This document shows, piece by piece, positions 18,216-27,077 of a stretch of 64,000 nucleotides of DNA (positions within the stretch are counted from its first letter, which is position 1; every line of letters starts with the position of its first letter). The position numbers were made by a program, and so were the translations under genes. The notes under the pieces were generated by a model, which was not told where the DNA came from, made no database searches, and was given only the letters and a program-made list of their open reading frames with translations. Source of the DNA: Aestuariibius sp. HNIBRBA575 (GTDB taxonomy: Bacteria; Pseudomonadota; Alphaproteobacteria; Rhodobacterales; Rhodobacteraceae); assembly GCF_040932005.1 (NCBI RefSeq), contig NZ_CP162414.1:585501-649500 (forward strand). Direction: 5' to 3'.

Positions 18216-18791
18216 ATGGCCAATACACCTACGTATTCTACTATTCTTCACTGCATCTATGATGAATCCACTGAATCTGGCAGTATTGGGCGTGGTTCGC
18301 ACTACTCCGTATTTCGCGTGCCAGAGTGGTTTGATGTGACGGGACAACCTGTCAAGCAAGCCTTACAGCATGACTTTGCTGTCATTTGGGATGAAGATCA
18401 CGACACACGAATTATTCCTGTACTCGAAAACCTATACTTCGCGGGGTTGTTGTACCCACTCCAATTCGTAGGCGAACGAAAGGGTGGTATAACCGCAATC
18501 CTTGCGGCGAAGCATTGCTTTGCCAACTCGCAAAAAGACTTTGAAAACTACAAAGCGAAGTTCGAAAAGATCGCTGGCGAAGTTGATGGGGATTGGTGGT
18601 CAACAGAATTTGGGATGTTTGACAAAGCTCTCGTCGATGGCAATCCGCATCAAACAGACTTGATAGGTTTAATTGCAGACAGAGAGAAGAAAGTTGATAC
18701 GTACATTCGCAATATCGATAACCTCTGGAGCATTGGTAGTTGGCGGCAGATGCGTACGAAAATCAGCAATGATCCGCCAGAGATAATCTAA
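18216..18791 (+). CDS. Hypothetical protein, 191 residues
   Basis: ATG 18216 (MANTPTYST) has AAAGGA six bases upstream and is preferred to in-frame starts at 18201 and 18210. The protein is acidic, soluble and rich in aromatics (DGDWWSTEFGMF), with no signal peptide or membrane segment and no domain I recognise. It follows the RT-polymerase unit in the same direction after a 266-base gap in which I see no gene or hairpin, and is closed by a strong terminator at 18797-18820. Whether it belongs to the RT system or is an independent cargo gene cannot be told from sequence alone. Confidence 0.7.
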   Translation: MANTPTYSTILHCIYDESTESGSIGRGSHYSVFRVPEWFDVTGQPVKQALQHDFAVIWDEDHDTRIIPVLENLYFAGLLYPLQFVGERKGGITAILAAKHCFANSQKDFENYKAKFEKIAGEVDGDWWSTEFGMFDKALVDGNPHQTDLIGLIADREKKVDTYIRNIDNLWSIGSWRQMRTKISNDPPEII

Positions 18792-18796
18792 GTTCA

Positions 18797-18820
18797 AAAA
18801 GGGGCCTAATGGCCCCTTTT
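18797..18820 (+). terminator. Rho-independent terminator, probably bidirectional
   Basis: AAAA GGGGCC TAAT GGCCCC TTTT: a perfect 6-bp GC stem with A and T tracts on either side, six bases after the stop of the orphan gene and 13 bases from the stop of the convergent minus-strand gene. It can end transcription from both sides. Confidence 0.88.
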
Positions 18821-18832
18821 GCTTTGCGCCAT

Positions 18833-19591
18833 CTACTGCCCAATCCGGGCGAATGCCTTTTCAAGGTCAGCCCGTTCGATATTGTAAGTTCCGCCAAGTT
18901 GAACAGACTGGTTTTTCGTGTCAGCAATTTCTGCCAAATAGCCGAATATCTTTGCCGCAAGCGTACCTTTGCTTTCTTGCAATCTTGCAGAAATGGCTTC
19001 TAGTGCAAATACTATGGTGGTGTCTCGTCGTGTTCGGCTCTTACTGCGAGACAGTTTTTTCTTGAGCAGTTTAGCCGCCGCAGTTTGCAGCATTCTGGCG
19101 TGCCCCTTTGACAGATTTTGTGGGAGGAACAGCGCAAAATCAATGAATTCATCCAACGAGTCCGCTTTTGACGCCGCCGACACCATATAGGTCACCACGT
19201 GAGCCGATTTGCCAAACTCAGCGATCAGTTCATTCAACACTACAAGCCTACGGTCTGATCCAGATGCCGTTTCGACTTCTTGCATCTTCATAACAATAGG
19301 CAGCGCTTCTAGCTCAATCCAATCGGTCTGCGCGTCTGTTAAGACCGTGGTGTCATCGATTATCGTCCTATCATTGCGTGCGCAAAGGCGTAAGTCCGAC
19401 CCGGTAAAATTGTAACCGCGCAGATCGGCACCGCAAAGATTGAGCCGCCGTAAATCGGAGTAAGTGAAATCTCGCCGTGGATCCAAGCCTGAAAGCTCTA
19501 CCAGAATGTCAAAACGTGGCGTCTCGCTATTTGATACAAGTTGAATTGCCTCAAGTTCAGCAGGGGTAAGAATGTCTTCAACAAGCCGCAT
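18833..19591 (-). CDS. Unknown protein with a short pentapeptide-like segment
   Basis: 252 residues. Near residues 43-68 the sequence YSDLRRLNLCGADLRGYNF follows the A(D/N)LxX pentapeptide rhythm for about five units, enough for little more than one coil of a beta-helix. The remainder is helical and charged, with LLKKKLSRSKSRTRRD near 178-193. No catalytic motif. The ATG shares one base with the upstream gene's TAA (19591), so the pair is translationally coupled. Pentapeptide-like segments occur in several defence and effector proteins, but that is too general to assign a function. Lower-GC than the chromosome around it. Confidence 0.7.
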   Translation of the reverse strand: MRLVEDILTPAELEAIQLVSNSETPRFDILVELSGLDPRRDFTYSDLRRLNLCGADLRGYNFTGSDLRLCARNDRTIIDDTTVLTDAQTDWIELEALPIVMKMQEVETASGSDRRLVVLNELIAEFGKSAHVVTYMVSAASKADSLDEFIDFALFLPQNLSKGHARMLQTAAAKLLKKKLSRSKSRTRRDTTIVFALEAISARLQESKGTLAAKIFGYLAEIADTKNQSVQLGGTYNIERADLEKAFARIGQ

Positions 19592-20349
19592 TATTCTTCT
19601 TCTATTTCGCAGCGAGATATAGCCACGACGGCACTTGATTTTGTGGCATTGGCCATTGCCGCTTCGCGCTGAATTGCTCGTTTCAAAATCTGGGAGACAA
19701 TTACGTCCTTACTTCGCCATTCGCTAAGGGTCTTACCCATCTTATTGCCATGACTGGCAGCAACTTTGATTGCGCTCTTAGATACTTGGACCTCTGCAAT
19801 CACCGACATACGGTTTCCGCCTCTCTTTCTACGCAAGACGCATAGCCGTGCGCTTGGGATGGCTGTCCCCTCTATACTATTGTTTGTCTTGCCAACAACC
19901 GTATGGGGCCTTACTTCCCAACTGTCGTTTGGCTTGGCGACAACTGGAAGGAGTGTCCTTGATTGAGCACGTGTTCTTTTTGTTTTAGCGCCGGCCTTTC
20001 CATAAACTGCTGCTGATCCGTCCAAACCACCGCTTCCATCGACTCCGCCATAGCCAGACACCCCAATGTCGGTCTCTGTTTCTGAGGTTTGTAACTCTTC
20101 AACGACCTTTAATTCGCTTTCACCGAAAGTGGCATCAAGGGTGGTTTCACAACCCTCAAGGTTGAGGCGTAAGAATGCACGACTGACGCCAACTTCATAT
20201 TCGCGGTCATTGTGTTGATAGATCATGGTTCCGAAACGTAACCGACAATTGAGGCCAAAATCTTGGTCAAGCTCTTCAATGTCGAACCTGAGTTCCGACA
20301 GTTCGTTCAAAGAATTGGTGCTATTGATTTTGAAATCTTCATCGACCAA
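19591..20349 (-). CDS. Unknown protein with a glycine-rich insert, first gene of a two-gene operon
   Basis: 252 residues. The first third looks like beta-strands (LRFGTMIYQHNDREYEVGV), followed by a glycine-rich, low-complexity segment (VSGYGGVDGSGGLDGSAA, about residues 99-116) and a basic helix-rich C-terminus. The start appears to be TTG 20349 with GAGGTG seven bases upstream; no earlier ATG exists in frame. I recognise no family. The gene overlaps the pentapeptide-like gene by one base, and the pair lies between the island's terminator and tRNA-Gln, so they were probably acquired and act together. Confidence 0.68.
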   Translation of the reverse strand: MVDEDFKINSTNSLNELSELRFDIEELDQDFGLNCRLRFGTMIYQHNDREYEVGVSRAFLRLNLEGCETTLDATFGESELKVVEELQTSETETDIGVSGYGGVDGSGGLDGSAAVYGKAGAKTKRTRAQSRTLLPVVAKPNDSWEVRPHTVVGKTNNSIEGTAIPSARLCVLRRKRGGNRMSVIAEVQVSKSAIKVAASHGNKMGKTLSEWRSKDVIVSQILKRAIQREAAMANATKSSAVVAISRCEIEEE

Positions 20350-20692
20350 TAGTCTACACCTCGCGCTGGGTTAGTTGCTGCTAACAATATGTAGTGGTGG
20401 GGCTGATTTATTACAAGACTGGTGCAGGAGACGTACTGCCCTACGATTTCATTGATGAAGGTCCGCTATGGGAGTCGGTCGTAGCATCGAATTGCAAGTG
20501 TGTATGACCAATAAGGGCTGTAAGGGGCCATTACTCGGGGCGTCTTTCGAAAATTCGGTACGCGCTTGCTAGACCAAACAAAAGTCGGAAAATCAGTAGA
20601 AAATGCACAAAGTCGCGTTCTTACCCGACATAAGTTGCGTTTCTCGCCGGACAGGTTGCGATTCACGCCGGACGGCACACAAAGAGAAAGGC
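20350..20692. other. Non-coding tRNA-proximal end of the island
   Basis: These 343 bases between the unknown operon and tRNA-Gln contain no credible gene. They hold the promoter region of the minus-strand operon and, next to the tRNA, three tandem iteron-like repeats. I looked for a second copy of the tRNA 3' end as an attachment-site repeat at the other island boundary (8.8-9.3 kb) and saw none. Confidence 0.5.
20612..20673 (+). repeat. Three tandem 21-22 bp iteron-like repeats
   Basis: GTTGCGTTTCTCGCCGGAC (20634-20652) and GTTGCGATTCACGCCGGAC (20655-20673) differ at two positions; a weaker copy GTCGCGTTCTTACCCGAC lies at 20612-20629. Start-to-start spacing is 22 and 21 bases, two helical turns, so all copies face the same side of DNA. 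This suits cooperative binding by an integrase, replication initiator or repressor. They sit 20 bases from the 3' end of tRNA-Gln, a common integration site. Confidence 0.6.
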
Positions 20693-20767
20693 TGGCTGGG
20701 GTGGTAGGATTCGAACCTACGGTGCACGCTACCAAAAAGCGTTGCCTTACCACTTGGCTACACCCCA
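20693..20767 (-). tRNA. tRNA-Gln (anticodon TTG)
   Basis: The minus strand folds as a complete tRNA: acceptor TGGGGTG/CACCCCA, D arm GCCAAGTGGTAAGGC, anticodon arm ACGCT-TTTTGGT-AGCGT with anticodon TTG (reads CAA), T arm GTAGG-TTCGAAT-CCTAC, discriminator G and an encoded CCA (20695-20693). Its 3' end faces the accessory island, the usual orientation for a tRNA used as an integration site. Confidence 0.95.
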
Positions 20768-20829
20768 TCAGCGAAGCGGTTGATACTGAGAACTGGCGAA
20801 GTGTTCAAGAGAGTTTTGACAAAAAAATG

Positions 20830-22167
20830 TTATTCTTTCAGAGCATCATTGCGCAGCAGGTCTTCGCCTTCGCCTGTGTCGCGTTCTGCCTGCACAATCC
20901 GGTCCAATTCCTCTTCAGAAGAGGCTTTTACGTCCTCTGCCTGAGGGGCCGGGGCGGTGCTGTGAACCGGTGCAGGGGTCAACTCCACCGAATCAGGATG
21001 GTTCATCACAATCCGATAGGTCGTGTCGGGGATTTCGACACCGGCGGCCTCGATTGCATGTTTAACGAATCGCAACGCTTCGCCGCGGGCCCGCACAAGG
21101 GATGTTTCGCGCTGATCGATCCAGCCGACAATGGTGATCTGCGTGCCACCGTCAGTAATGTCGCCCAGCCATGCATTGGATGCGGGGTGTTCCAGCGTAA
21201 AAGGAAGCTCTTGGACGGTTTTAATGGCCAAATTCCGCATTTCTGCGAGGTCGGCGGACGAATCCACACAAAGGGTTAGTTTGAACCGGCGTTCCGGGTT
21301 GCGCGAATAGTTCACGATCCGGCTTTTGAACACGGTCGCATTCGGAATGCGGATATGATTGCCATCAAAGCTGAGCAGGATGGTCGCACGGCTGGTCAAA
21401 CGGATGACTTTGCCTTCGTCCCCATTGATTTCAATCGTGTCATTGGGGGCAAAGGGCTGGCGAATCGACAACATGACAGAGGCGATAAAGTTTTCGACCG
21501 TATCGCGCACCGCAAAACCAATGGCCAAACCGATGATCCCAGCCGCGCCAAGGATCGTCGACAGCAGGGCCGTGGCGTTCATGATATCAAGCGCCAGAAC
21601 AACCCCGACAATCACAAACGCGATGCGCAGAATGTGCCGGTAGAGGTCAGCGATAAACGCATTTGGGGCTAACCGTTCCCAAGGTTGATGCGCGCGTGCG
21701 ATGCGAAACCCAATCCAGACGATCAACCCAAAAACCAGTGCCGCGATCACGGCGATGGGCAAAAAGTTCAGGAATTGCGCGGCGCGTTCTTTGAACCGTT
21801 CGATGGCAGGGTTGAGGCGTTCAACAATGTCAGATGTTTCTGTCACGTCGTTGCGCACAGTCACCACACCTTCGATGCGGGCGGCCAATTCGCTGAGAGC
21901 ATCGGCATCGGCTTGCGTTGTCGCCGTGCCGCGAAAGGTCACGATGCCTTCGCTGACGGCGACGGTGACGTCGGGGTAATTGGCCATTTCTTCTAGAATT
22001 TCACGCAGTCGCACCGCGATATCCGCGTCCAATTGCGCGCTATCCTGCGGGGTGATCGCCCCCATCGGCGCTGTGTCTGTCGCGTCTTGGGCCAGGGTGG
22101 GGCCGGTTGCAGGCAACGCGACAAACAACAAAGCAAAAACAAAGGCGAGGCGGCGGAATATGGACAT
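20830..22167 (-). CDS. MscS-family mechanosensitive channel with N-terminal BON domain
   Basis: 445 residues. A signal peptide (MSIFRRLAFVFALLFVALPA, cleavage near AQDA) is followed by a periplasmic BON-like domain (VAVSEGIVTFRGTATTQADA). Transmembrane helices start at about 138 (LNFLPIAVIAALVFGLIVWI). The pore-lining helix and MscS core read ILGAAGIIGLAIGFAVRDTV, followed by FAPNDTIEINGDEGKV. The C-terminal tail is acidic. MscS channels open under hypo-osmotic membrane tension; the BON domain may bind lipid or envelope components. The tRNA lies 62 bases downstream on the same strand. An 80-base gap separates it from kdsA. Confidence 0.9.
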   Translation of the reverse strand: MSIFRRLAFVFALLFVALPATGPTLAQDATDTAPMGAITPQDSAQLDADIAVRLREILEEMANYPDVTVAVSEGIVTFRGTATTQADADALSELAARIEGVVTVRNDVTETSDIVERLNPAIERFKERAAQFLNFLPIAVIAALVFGLIVWIGFRIARAHQPWERLAPNAFIADLYRHILRIAFVIVGVVLALDIMNATALLSTILGAAGIIGLAIGFAVRDTVENFIASVMLSIRQPFAPNDTIEINGDEGKVIRLTSRATILLSFDGNHIRIPNATVFKSRIVNYSRNPERRFKLTLCVDSSADLAEMRNLAIKTVQELPFTLEHPASNAWLGDITDGGTQITIVGWIDQRETSLVRARGEALRFVKHAIEAAGVEIPDTTYRIVMNHPDSVELTPAPVHSTAPAPQAEDVKASSEEELDRIVQAERDTGEGEDLLRNDALKE

Positions 22168-22247
22168 GATAAATCGCTTTTATGGATCAGTTATCGCGAC
22201 CATAAGCAGGAGCTGCCCAATGTCCAAGTCAGGATTTCCCGACAGGA

Positions 22248-23081
22248 TTACAGTCGGATTGGGTCCGCCTTGGCGATTTTGTCTAGCGCCATCAAAGTGT
22301 TTACCAAGGCCGGCATCTGATCCAGCGGGATCATGTTGGGCCCATCAGATGGCGCCGTATCTGGCGCTTCGTGTGTTTCGATAAACACCGCCGCGATCCC
22401 CAAACTGACCGCCGCACGGGCCATAACCGGGGCAAATTCGCGTTGCCCGCCGGATGATCCGCCCTGACCGCCGGGTTGTTGCACCGAATGGGTTGCGTCC
22501 ATCACCACGGGATAGCCGGTTTTGGCCATTTCGGGCAGGGACCGCATGTCAGCCACCAAGGTGTTATAGCCAAATGACGCACCGCGTTCGGTCAACAGAA
22601 TGTTGTGATTTCCGGTGCTTTCGATTTTGGACACGACATTGACCATGTCCCAGGGCGCCAAAAACTGTCCCTTTTTTACATTGATCACGGCGCCGGTTTT
22701 TCCGGCCGCGATCAGCAAATCGGTCTGGCGGCACAAAAAGGCCGGGATCTGTATGATATCAACCACTTCGGCGACGCTGGCGCATTGTTCTGGCGTGTGG
22801 ATGTCGGTCAAAACCGGACAGCCAAGCGCGTCCTTGACCGTTTGCATGACCGCTAGGCCTGCCTCGATCCCCAATCCGCGTTTGCCCGATAGGGATGTGC
22901 GATTGGCTTTGTCAAAGCTGCCCTTGAACACAAATTGCGCACCCGCATCAGCACAGGCCTGCGCCATCGCGGTGGCGATCATTAGGGCGTGCGCCTCTGA
23001 TTCCAACTGGCACGGGCCAGCGATGACGGTCAGTGGCGCGTCATTGGACAGGGTCAGTGACCCAACTTGGATGTTTTTCAT
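22248..23081 (-). CDS. kdsA: 3-deoxy-8-phosphooctulonate (KDO-8-P) synthase
   Basis: 277 residues, normal length. The family blocks are present: [10 protein letters not shown] near the start, [50 protein letters not shown] and [12 protein letters not shown]. The enzyme condenses phosphoenolpyruvate with arabinose-5-phosphate to make the KDO precursor used in lipopolysaccharide and capsule linkers. Its ATG overlaps the last base of the upstream capsule-export gene's stop (TAATG at 23081), so it is co-translated with capsule export. That context suggests a supply role for capsule assembly; a second copy for LPS elsewhere in the genome would support this. Confidence 0.95.
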   Translation of the reverse strand: MKNIQVGSLTLSNDAPLTVIAGPCQLESEAHALMIATAMAQACADAGAQFVFKGSFDKANRTSLSGKRGLGIEAGLAVMQTVKDALGCPVLTDIHTPEQCASVAEVVDIIQIPAFLCRQTDLLIAAGKTGAVINVKKGQFLAPWDMVNVVSKIESTGNHNILLTERGASFGYNTLVADMRSLPEMAKTGYPVVMDATHSVQQPGGQGGSSGGQREFAPVMARAAVSLGIAAVFIETHEAPDTAPSDGPNMIPLDQMPALVNTLMALDKIAKADPIRL

Positions 23082-24760
23082 TACGAAGATACCTGTTCGC
23101 GCAAAATCGACGCCGTCAAAGAGATCATCAGGTAAATACCCGCAAAAATCAAAAACGCCACCATCGTGTTTTCAAAAACCCTTGGATAGGTCGCTTTGTC
23201 AGGGGCAACCGGGCGCACATTCAGCGTCAGATAAGTGATCTGACGATTGGCTTCTATGCGGGACGCTTCCAGTGATTGCAGGCTTTGTTGGACCATAAGT
23301 GTCTGGAATGTATAGTTTTCCTCGGAAATTCGCAGGGCGGTATTATCGGTCGCACGCGAACTGCCGATTTCCTGCCGGATGACGGAAATCTGACGTTCGA
23401 TACTGGCAATTTCAGTGCGCAGCGCATCGACGCGGGCCTGATTGGGGCGCGCACGGGTCAGGAATGAATCCAAGGTCAGCCTTTTATCCAACAGGGCCGT
23501 GTTCAATTGCTGTAACTGCCCCAAAATCAAAGAGTTTTCTGAGGCCGCATCGGTGGCAGACGTGGCTTGTTGTGCTTCAACCAACTGCGCAAGCGCTTCA
23601 GAACGACGCTCTTCGGCCTCTTGATAGGCGGTGCGGGCATCGGCCATCTGATCCCGGCGCAACCGTTCGGTTTGGGCGTCGACCATTTCTTCGGCATAAG
23701 AAATCAACGCTTCGGAAAATTGCTGGGCGGCCTCTGGTGACGCGGCCACAACTTCCATTTTCAACAACCCGCCTGATGTTGGATCATAGCCCACTTTGAC
23801 GTTGTCAGAATAAAGACCATAAGCCTCTTCGTAGGTGGCATTTTCGGACAGGCGTTGGATGGCGTCGATGTCAGGATTGCTGAAATGGGCCACATACCCG
23901 TGTTCTTCGTCCAGTCGGATCATCGCATCGCGCGACGTTAGGAAACTCTGAACGCCGGATGAATCCTGCTGTGATCCAAAGCCGCTGCCGCCAAACAGAT
24001 CGCCGATCCCGCTGGATGACCCTTCGGCCTTTTGGACGGTGAATTCGGCGAATGTGGCGTACATCGGCGCGGCGGCAAAGGCAAAATACCAACCAACAAT
24101 AAATGTGGGCAGCATGACAAACACAGCCAGCCGCGAGGCAAGCATGACCAGTTTTTTGCGGCGACGCTTGGCGATATCACGTTGAATTTCGCGAATTTCC
24201 CCAGCACGACGATCCGCAGAAGAGGGCTTGTTTACATCAGTCGACGGAACCTGTTCTGGTTTGATCCGCGCCAGTTGTTTGCCTTTGTTGGCGTTGCCGG
24301 GAACGGTTTGGGGCAATTGTGGTGGTTTGCCCGTAGGCGGGCCACCGTCGGCCATTTGCGGCCCCGTCGGATCTTCAGGAGAAACGAGTTCAAGGATATT
24401 GGCACGCTGAAACGGATCGATGCCTTTGGCGCGCAATTGCCGGACTGCGTCGAAATCTGACGTAACAGCAAGCCCCTGTTTCTGGGCCACACGCCGCGCC
24501 ATGCGCAATTGTCGGCCCGTCAGCCCCTCTTTGCGGATCGCATTGATATCGGTTTCCGACGCAACGGACGCAGTGCTGTCGACCTGACCCTCGCGGACGG
24601 GCTGCGGCGACGAAACCGACCCATCTGACAGGTCTGGGAACGTGATCGCGGGTTGGGCCGCTGACGCAGCTGTCCCATCCTCGGGAACCGAAGTGGGGGC
24701 CGCAGCAAGCGGTTCGCTGCGGCGAATGCGGTATTTTCTAGCCTTGGGTTTCGTAGTCAT
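23081..24760 (-). CDS. kpsE: Capsule polysaccharide export inner-membrane protein, KpsE/Wzz-like
   Basis: About 559 residues. The N-terminal 180 residues are cytoplasmic, proline/alanine-rich and disordered. A transmembrane helix ([20 protein letters not shown], about 195) is followed by the periplasmic chain-length/export domain, long coiled coils (about 345-480), and a second membrane helix near the C-terminus ([18 protein letters not shown]). This two-helix plan is that of KpsE/RkpR/PCP-3 proteins linking the inner-membrane ABC transporter to the outer-membrane channel. ATG 24760 ([11 protein letters not shown]) overlaps the KpsT-like gene by 23 bases. The long disordered N-terminus is larger than in E. 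coli KpsE. Confidence 0.85.
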   Translation of the reverse strand: MTTKPKARKYRIRRSEPLAAAPTSVPEDGTAASAAQPAITFPDLSDGSVSSPQPVREGQVDSTASVASETDINAIRKEGLTGRQLRMARRVAQKQGLAVTSDFDAVRQLRAKGIDPFQRANILELVSPEDPTGPQMADGGPPTGKPPQLPQTVPGNANKGKQLARIKPEQVPSTDVNKPSSADRRAGEIREIQRDIAKRRRKKLVMLASRLAVFVMLPTFIVGWYFAFAAAPMYATFAEFTVQKAEGSSSGIGDLFGGSGFGSQQDSSGVQSFLTSRDAMIRLDEEHGYVAHFSNPDIDAIQRLSENATYEEAYGLYSDNVKVGYDPTSGGLLKMEVVAASPEAAQQFSEALISYAEEMVDAQTERLRRDQMADARTAYQEAEERRSEALAQLVEAQQATSATDAASENSLILGQLQQLNTALLDKRLTLDSFLTRARPNQARVDALRTEIASIERQISVIRQEIGSSRATDNTALRISEENYTFQTLMVQQSLQSLEASRIEANRQITYLTLNVRPVAPDKATYPRVFENTMVAFLIFAGIYLMISLTASILREQVSS

Positions 24761-25397
24761 ACAACTGTTTCGCTTCTTCCAAGGTGTCAAACATGTGGAT
24801 ACGACCATCCATTAACACGCCCGCGGATCGGGCATAACGTTCCAACGTTGTCGCCTGGTGAGACACAATCACCACCGTTGTTGTTTCCAGTCTTTCGCGC
24901 AGCACTTCGCCTGCTTTGCGATTAAATTCGGCATCTGTGGTTTGTGGCATGCCTTCGTCGATCAGGTAAATGTCGAAATCCAGCGCCAACATCAAAGAGA
25001 ACGTAAATCGCGCCCGCATCCCTTGGGAATAGGTGCCCACTGGCATGTCGAAATATTCCTTGATCCCGGCCATCCAGCGGCAGAATGCCTCGACATAGTC
25101 GGGGTCCAGACCGTAGAGCCGGGCAATATAGCGGCTGTTTTCCATGGCCGAATGCCGGTTCACAACACCGCCCATAAATCCTAACGGGAATGAAATACGC
25201 GACGTACGGGAAATTTCGCCTTCGTCGGGTTTTTCCAGACCGGCCATCATATTGATCAGCGTGGTTTTACCGGTGCCATTGGGGGCCAGAATGCCCAGAG
25301 AATTGCCCAGATCAACCCGAAAGGACGCGCCATCAAGGATCACCTTGCGCTGCTTTCCTGTCCAAAAGGACTTGCTGACATTTCGAAATTCCAGCAT
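24738..25397 (-). CDS. kpsT: Capsule polysaccharide ABC transporter ATP-binding protein, KpsT-like
   Basis: About 219 residues from ATG 25397 (MLEFRNVSKSFW), which has GCGGAAACCGG upstream; an in-frame ATG at 25445 lacks a ribosome site. Walker A is APNGTGKTT, signature YSQGMRARF, Walker B IYLIDEGM with the H-loop IVSHQ. The YSQGM signature and short length are typical of KpsT/Wzt-type exporters of polysaccharide. It should pair with a membrane permease (KpsM), which is not in the window. It overlaps kpsE and forms one operon with kdsA. Confidence 0.88.
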   Translation of the reverse strand: MLEFRNVSKSFWTGKQRKVILDGASFRVDLGNSLGILAPNGTGKTTLINMMAGLEKPDEGEISRTSRISFPLGFMGGVVNRHSAMENSRYIARLYGLDPDYVEAFCRWMAGIKEYFDMPVGTYSQGMRARFTFSLMLALDFDIYLIDEGMPQTTDAEFNRKAGEVLRERLETTTVVIVSHQATTLERYARSAGVLMDGRIHMFDTLEEAKQLYDYETQG

Positions 25398-25550
25398 CCG
25401 GTTTCCGCTCAGCCCGTTCTGGGGCGCCTGTAACATGTGCCCCATTGTGCAAGGGCTTGGTTAACACAGGGTGACCCAAAGGGCACCACATGTTTTTTCA
25501 CTCATTATGTCGGATTGAATGGCAAAAATACAATAAATTTGGGGTGAAAA

Positions 25551-25570
25551 GGGGGCCAATTGGCCCCCTA
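25551..25570 (-). terminator. Terminator downstream of nhaA
   Basis: GGGGGCCAATTGGCCCCC is a perfect 18-base palindrome; on the minus strand it is followed by TTTT. It lies about 16 bases after the nhaA stop, a suitable place for a Rho-independent terminator. Confidence 0.75.
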
Positions 25571-25585
25571 AACGCGTTTGTTAGC

Positions 25586-26863
25586 TTAGTCTTGTTTCTG
25601 AACGCGGGTCACTTTGCCGGCGATGATGGACACTACAGCAGCAAAGAAACTGAACAATGCGCCCATTTTCGCAGCGTCCTGAACCGGAACATTGCCCAGC
25701 ATATCGTCGGGACTAAACGCCACGGATGCGACAAACAGCGACACGGTAAACCCGATCGCTGCCACACAGCCGATCACAAACAGATCCACCGTTCGCATCC
25801 CTTCTGGCAATCCCAGTTTCATCGGTCCGGCCGCCAGCCAGCCCATGAGCAGAACCCCAAGCGGTTTACCGATCAGCAGACCTGCCAACACCAGCCAAGT
25901 CGGCGACCCGATTGAGCTAAACTCAACCCCGGCATTCAACAAACCAAAGAAGAACAGCACCACTTCGACCGGGTGGGCCAGCAGGTGTTCGGTGTGGTTG
26001 AGCAAATCTTTGAGGTGGGTTTCCGCCTCAGAGAAGATGCCAAATGCGCGGTCCGCATGGGGCAGGGTTGGCACGATTGGCAACAGACCCAAAGCGGGGT
26101 GAATGCCCGCTTCTTGGAACCCGTACCAGCTGATGGCGCCAGCGATCAGATAAGGCCACCAAGACAATTTGTTGCGCACCCAAGTCGAACGGGGGCGGGC
26201 TTCGTTGCCGCGATCCATCCGGCGGGGCAGCCAGTTGAACAGAACATAAACGCCCACAGCCGCCGCAACCGAAATCAGCAACCATTCCGGCGCCAATTCG
26301 CCTGATGGATAGAAAATCGCCAGAATGATCAGGCCCGCCGCATCATCGGCAATCGCCAACAACAACAGGAACCGAACCGCAGGGTGGCTTGCGCCGAACA
26401 CCAGACGACCAACCAGATAGGAAAACGCGATGTCTGTCGCAGTTGGGATCGCCCAACCTTTGGCAACGGCGTCATAGGTGTCTGAGCCAAGGAAATAGGC
26501 CATGCCCAGATAAACAGCGATTGGGCCAGCCATCCCACCAAAGGTCGCAACCAACGGCGTCGCGGCTTTTTTACCACGCAAAGAGCCTTCTTTTAGGATG
26601 ATCGCTTCCCAGACTTCTTTTGCGGCAATCGCAAAGAAGAACGCCATCAAAACGTCATTCACCAGATAATGCAGCGTCAGCGTGCGGACCACGTGACCGT
26701 GGCCATCATCGTGCAGATGACCGATGAAAAAATCATCGACGATCACAAACTCGACAAAGTCATGATAGGTTTGTGGATTGGTATTTGCCCAGATCAGCGC
26801 CAGAATGGCCCCGATGATCAAAAGCAGTGAGTAGTTGGTAACGAAATTCCAGACGCGGTACAT
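25586..26863 (-). CDS. nhaA: Na+/H+ antiporter NhaA
   Basis: 425 residues with about 11-12 hydrophobic helices. The twin aspartates that bind Na+/H+ lie in LLAIADDAAGLIILAIFY; the ATDIAFSYLVGRLVFG helix and LNAGVEFSS segment are characteristic. It exports Na+ in exchange for protons and protects against sodium and alkaline stress, suiting a marine organism. ATG 26863 has GGGGGA just upstream. A His-rich insert (GHLHDDGHGHVV) near residue 48 is longer than in E. coli NhaA. The gene stands alone, with its own terminator. Confidence 0.95.
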   Translation of the reverse strand: MYRVWNFVTNYSLLLIIGAILALIWANTNPQTYHDFVEFVIVDDFFIGHLHDDGHGHVVRTLTLHYLVNDVLMAFFFAIAAKEVWEAIILKEGSLRGKKAATPLVATFGGMAGPIAVYLGMAYFLGSDTYDAVAKGWAIPTATDIAFSYLVGRLVFGASHPAVRFLLLLAIADDAAGLIILAIFYPSGELAPEWLLISVAAAVGVYVLFNWLPRRMDRGNEARPRSTWVRNKLSWWPYLIAGAISWYGFQEAGIHPALGLLPIVPTLPHADRAFGIFSEAETHLKDLLNHTEHLLAHPVEVVLFFFGLLNAGVEFSSIGSPTWLVLAGLLIGKPLGVLLMGWLAAGPMKLGLPEGMRTVDLFVIGCVAAIGFTVSLFVASVAFSPDDMLGNVPVQDAAKMGALFSFFAAVVSIIAGKVTRVQKQD

Positions 26864-27077
26864 GCTTCCCCCATTTCCCTTGTTTTGACGTCAAATAGCG
26901 GTTTGAAAGCGGAGGAACAAGCAAAGCTGAACTAGATCATGAGGTTTGGCGCAAAAGTTATCGCAAAGTTGGGCGATTTGTCTGGGATTGGCGTTTGATG
27001 TCACGCAAGTTCAGCCAAATCAGGGGCTGATTGCGAATCCTGCCCGGCCCGTTCACCCGTTCCTACGAGGCAGACCG

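Noticed and set aside
20693..20767. Attachment-site duplication of the tRNA end
   Set aside because: I looked for a second copy of the tRNA 3' segment near 8.8-9.3 kb and within the island and saw none by eye; a search would be decisive.
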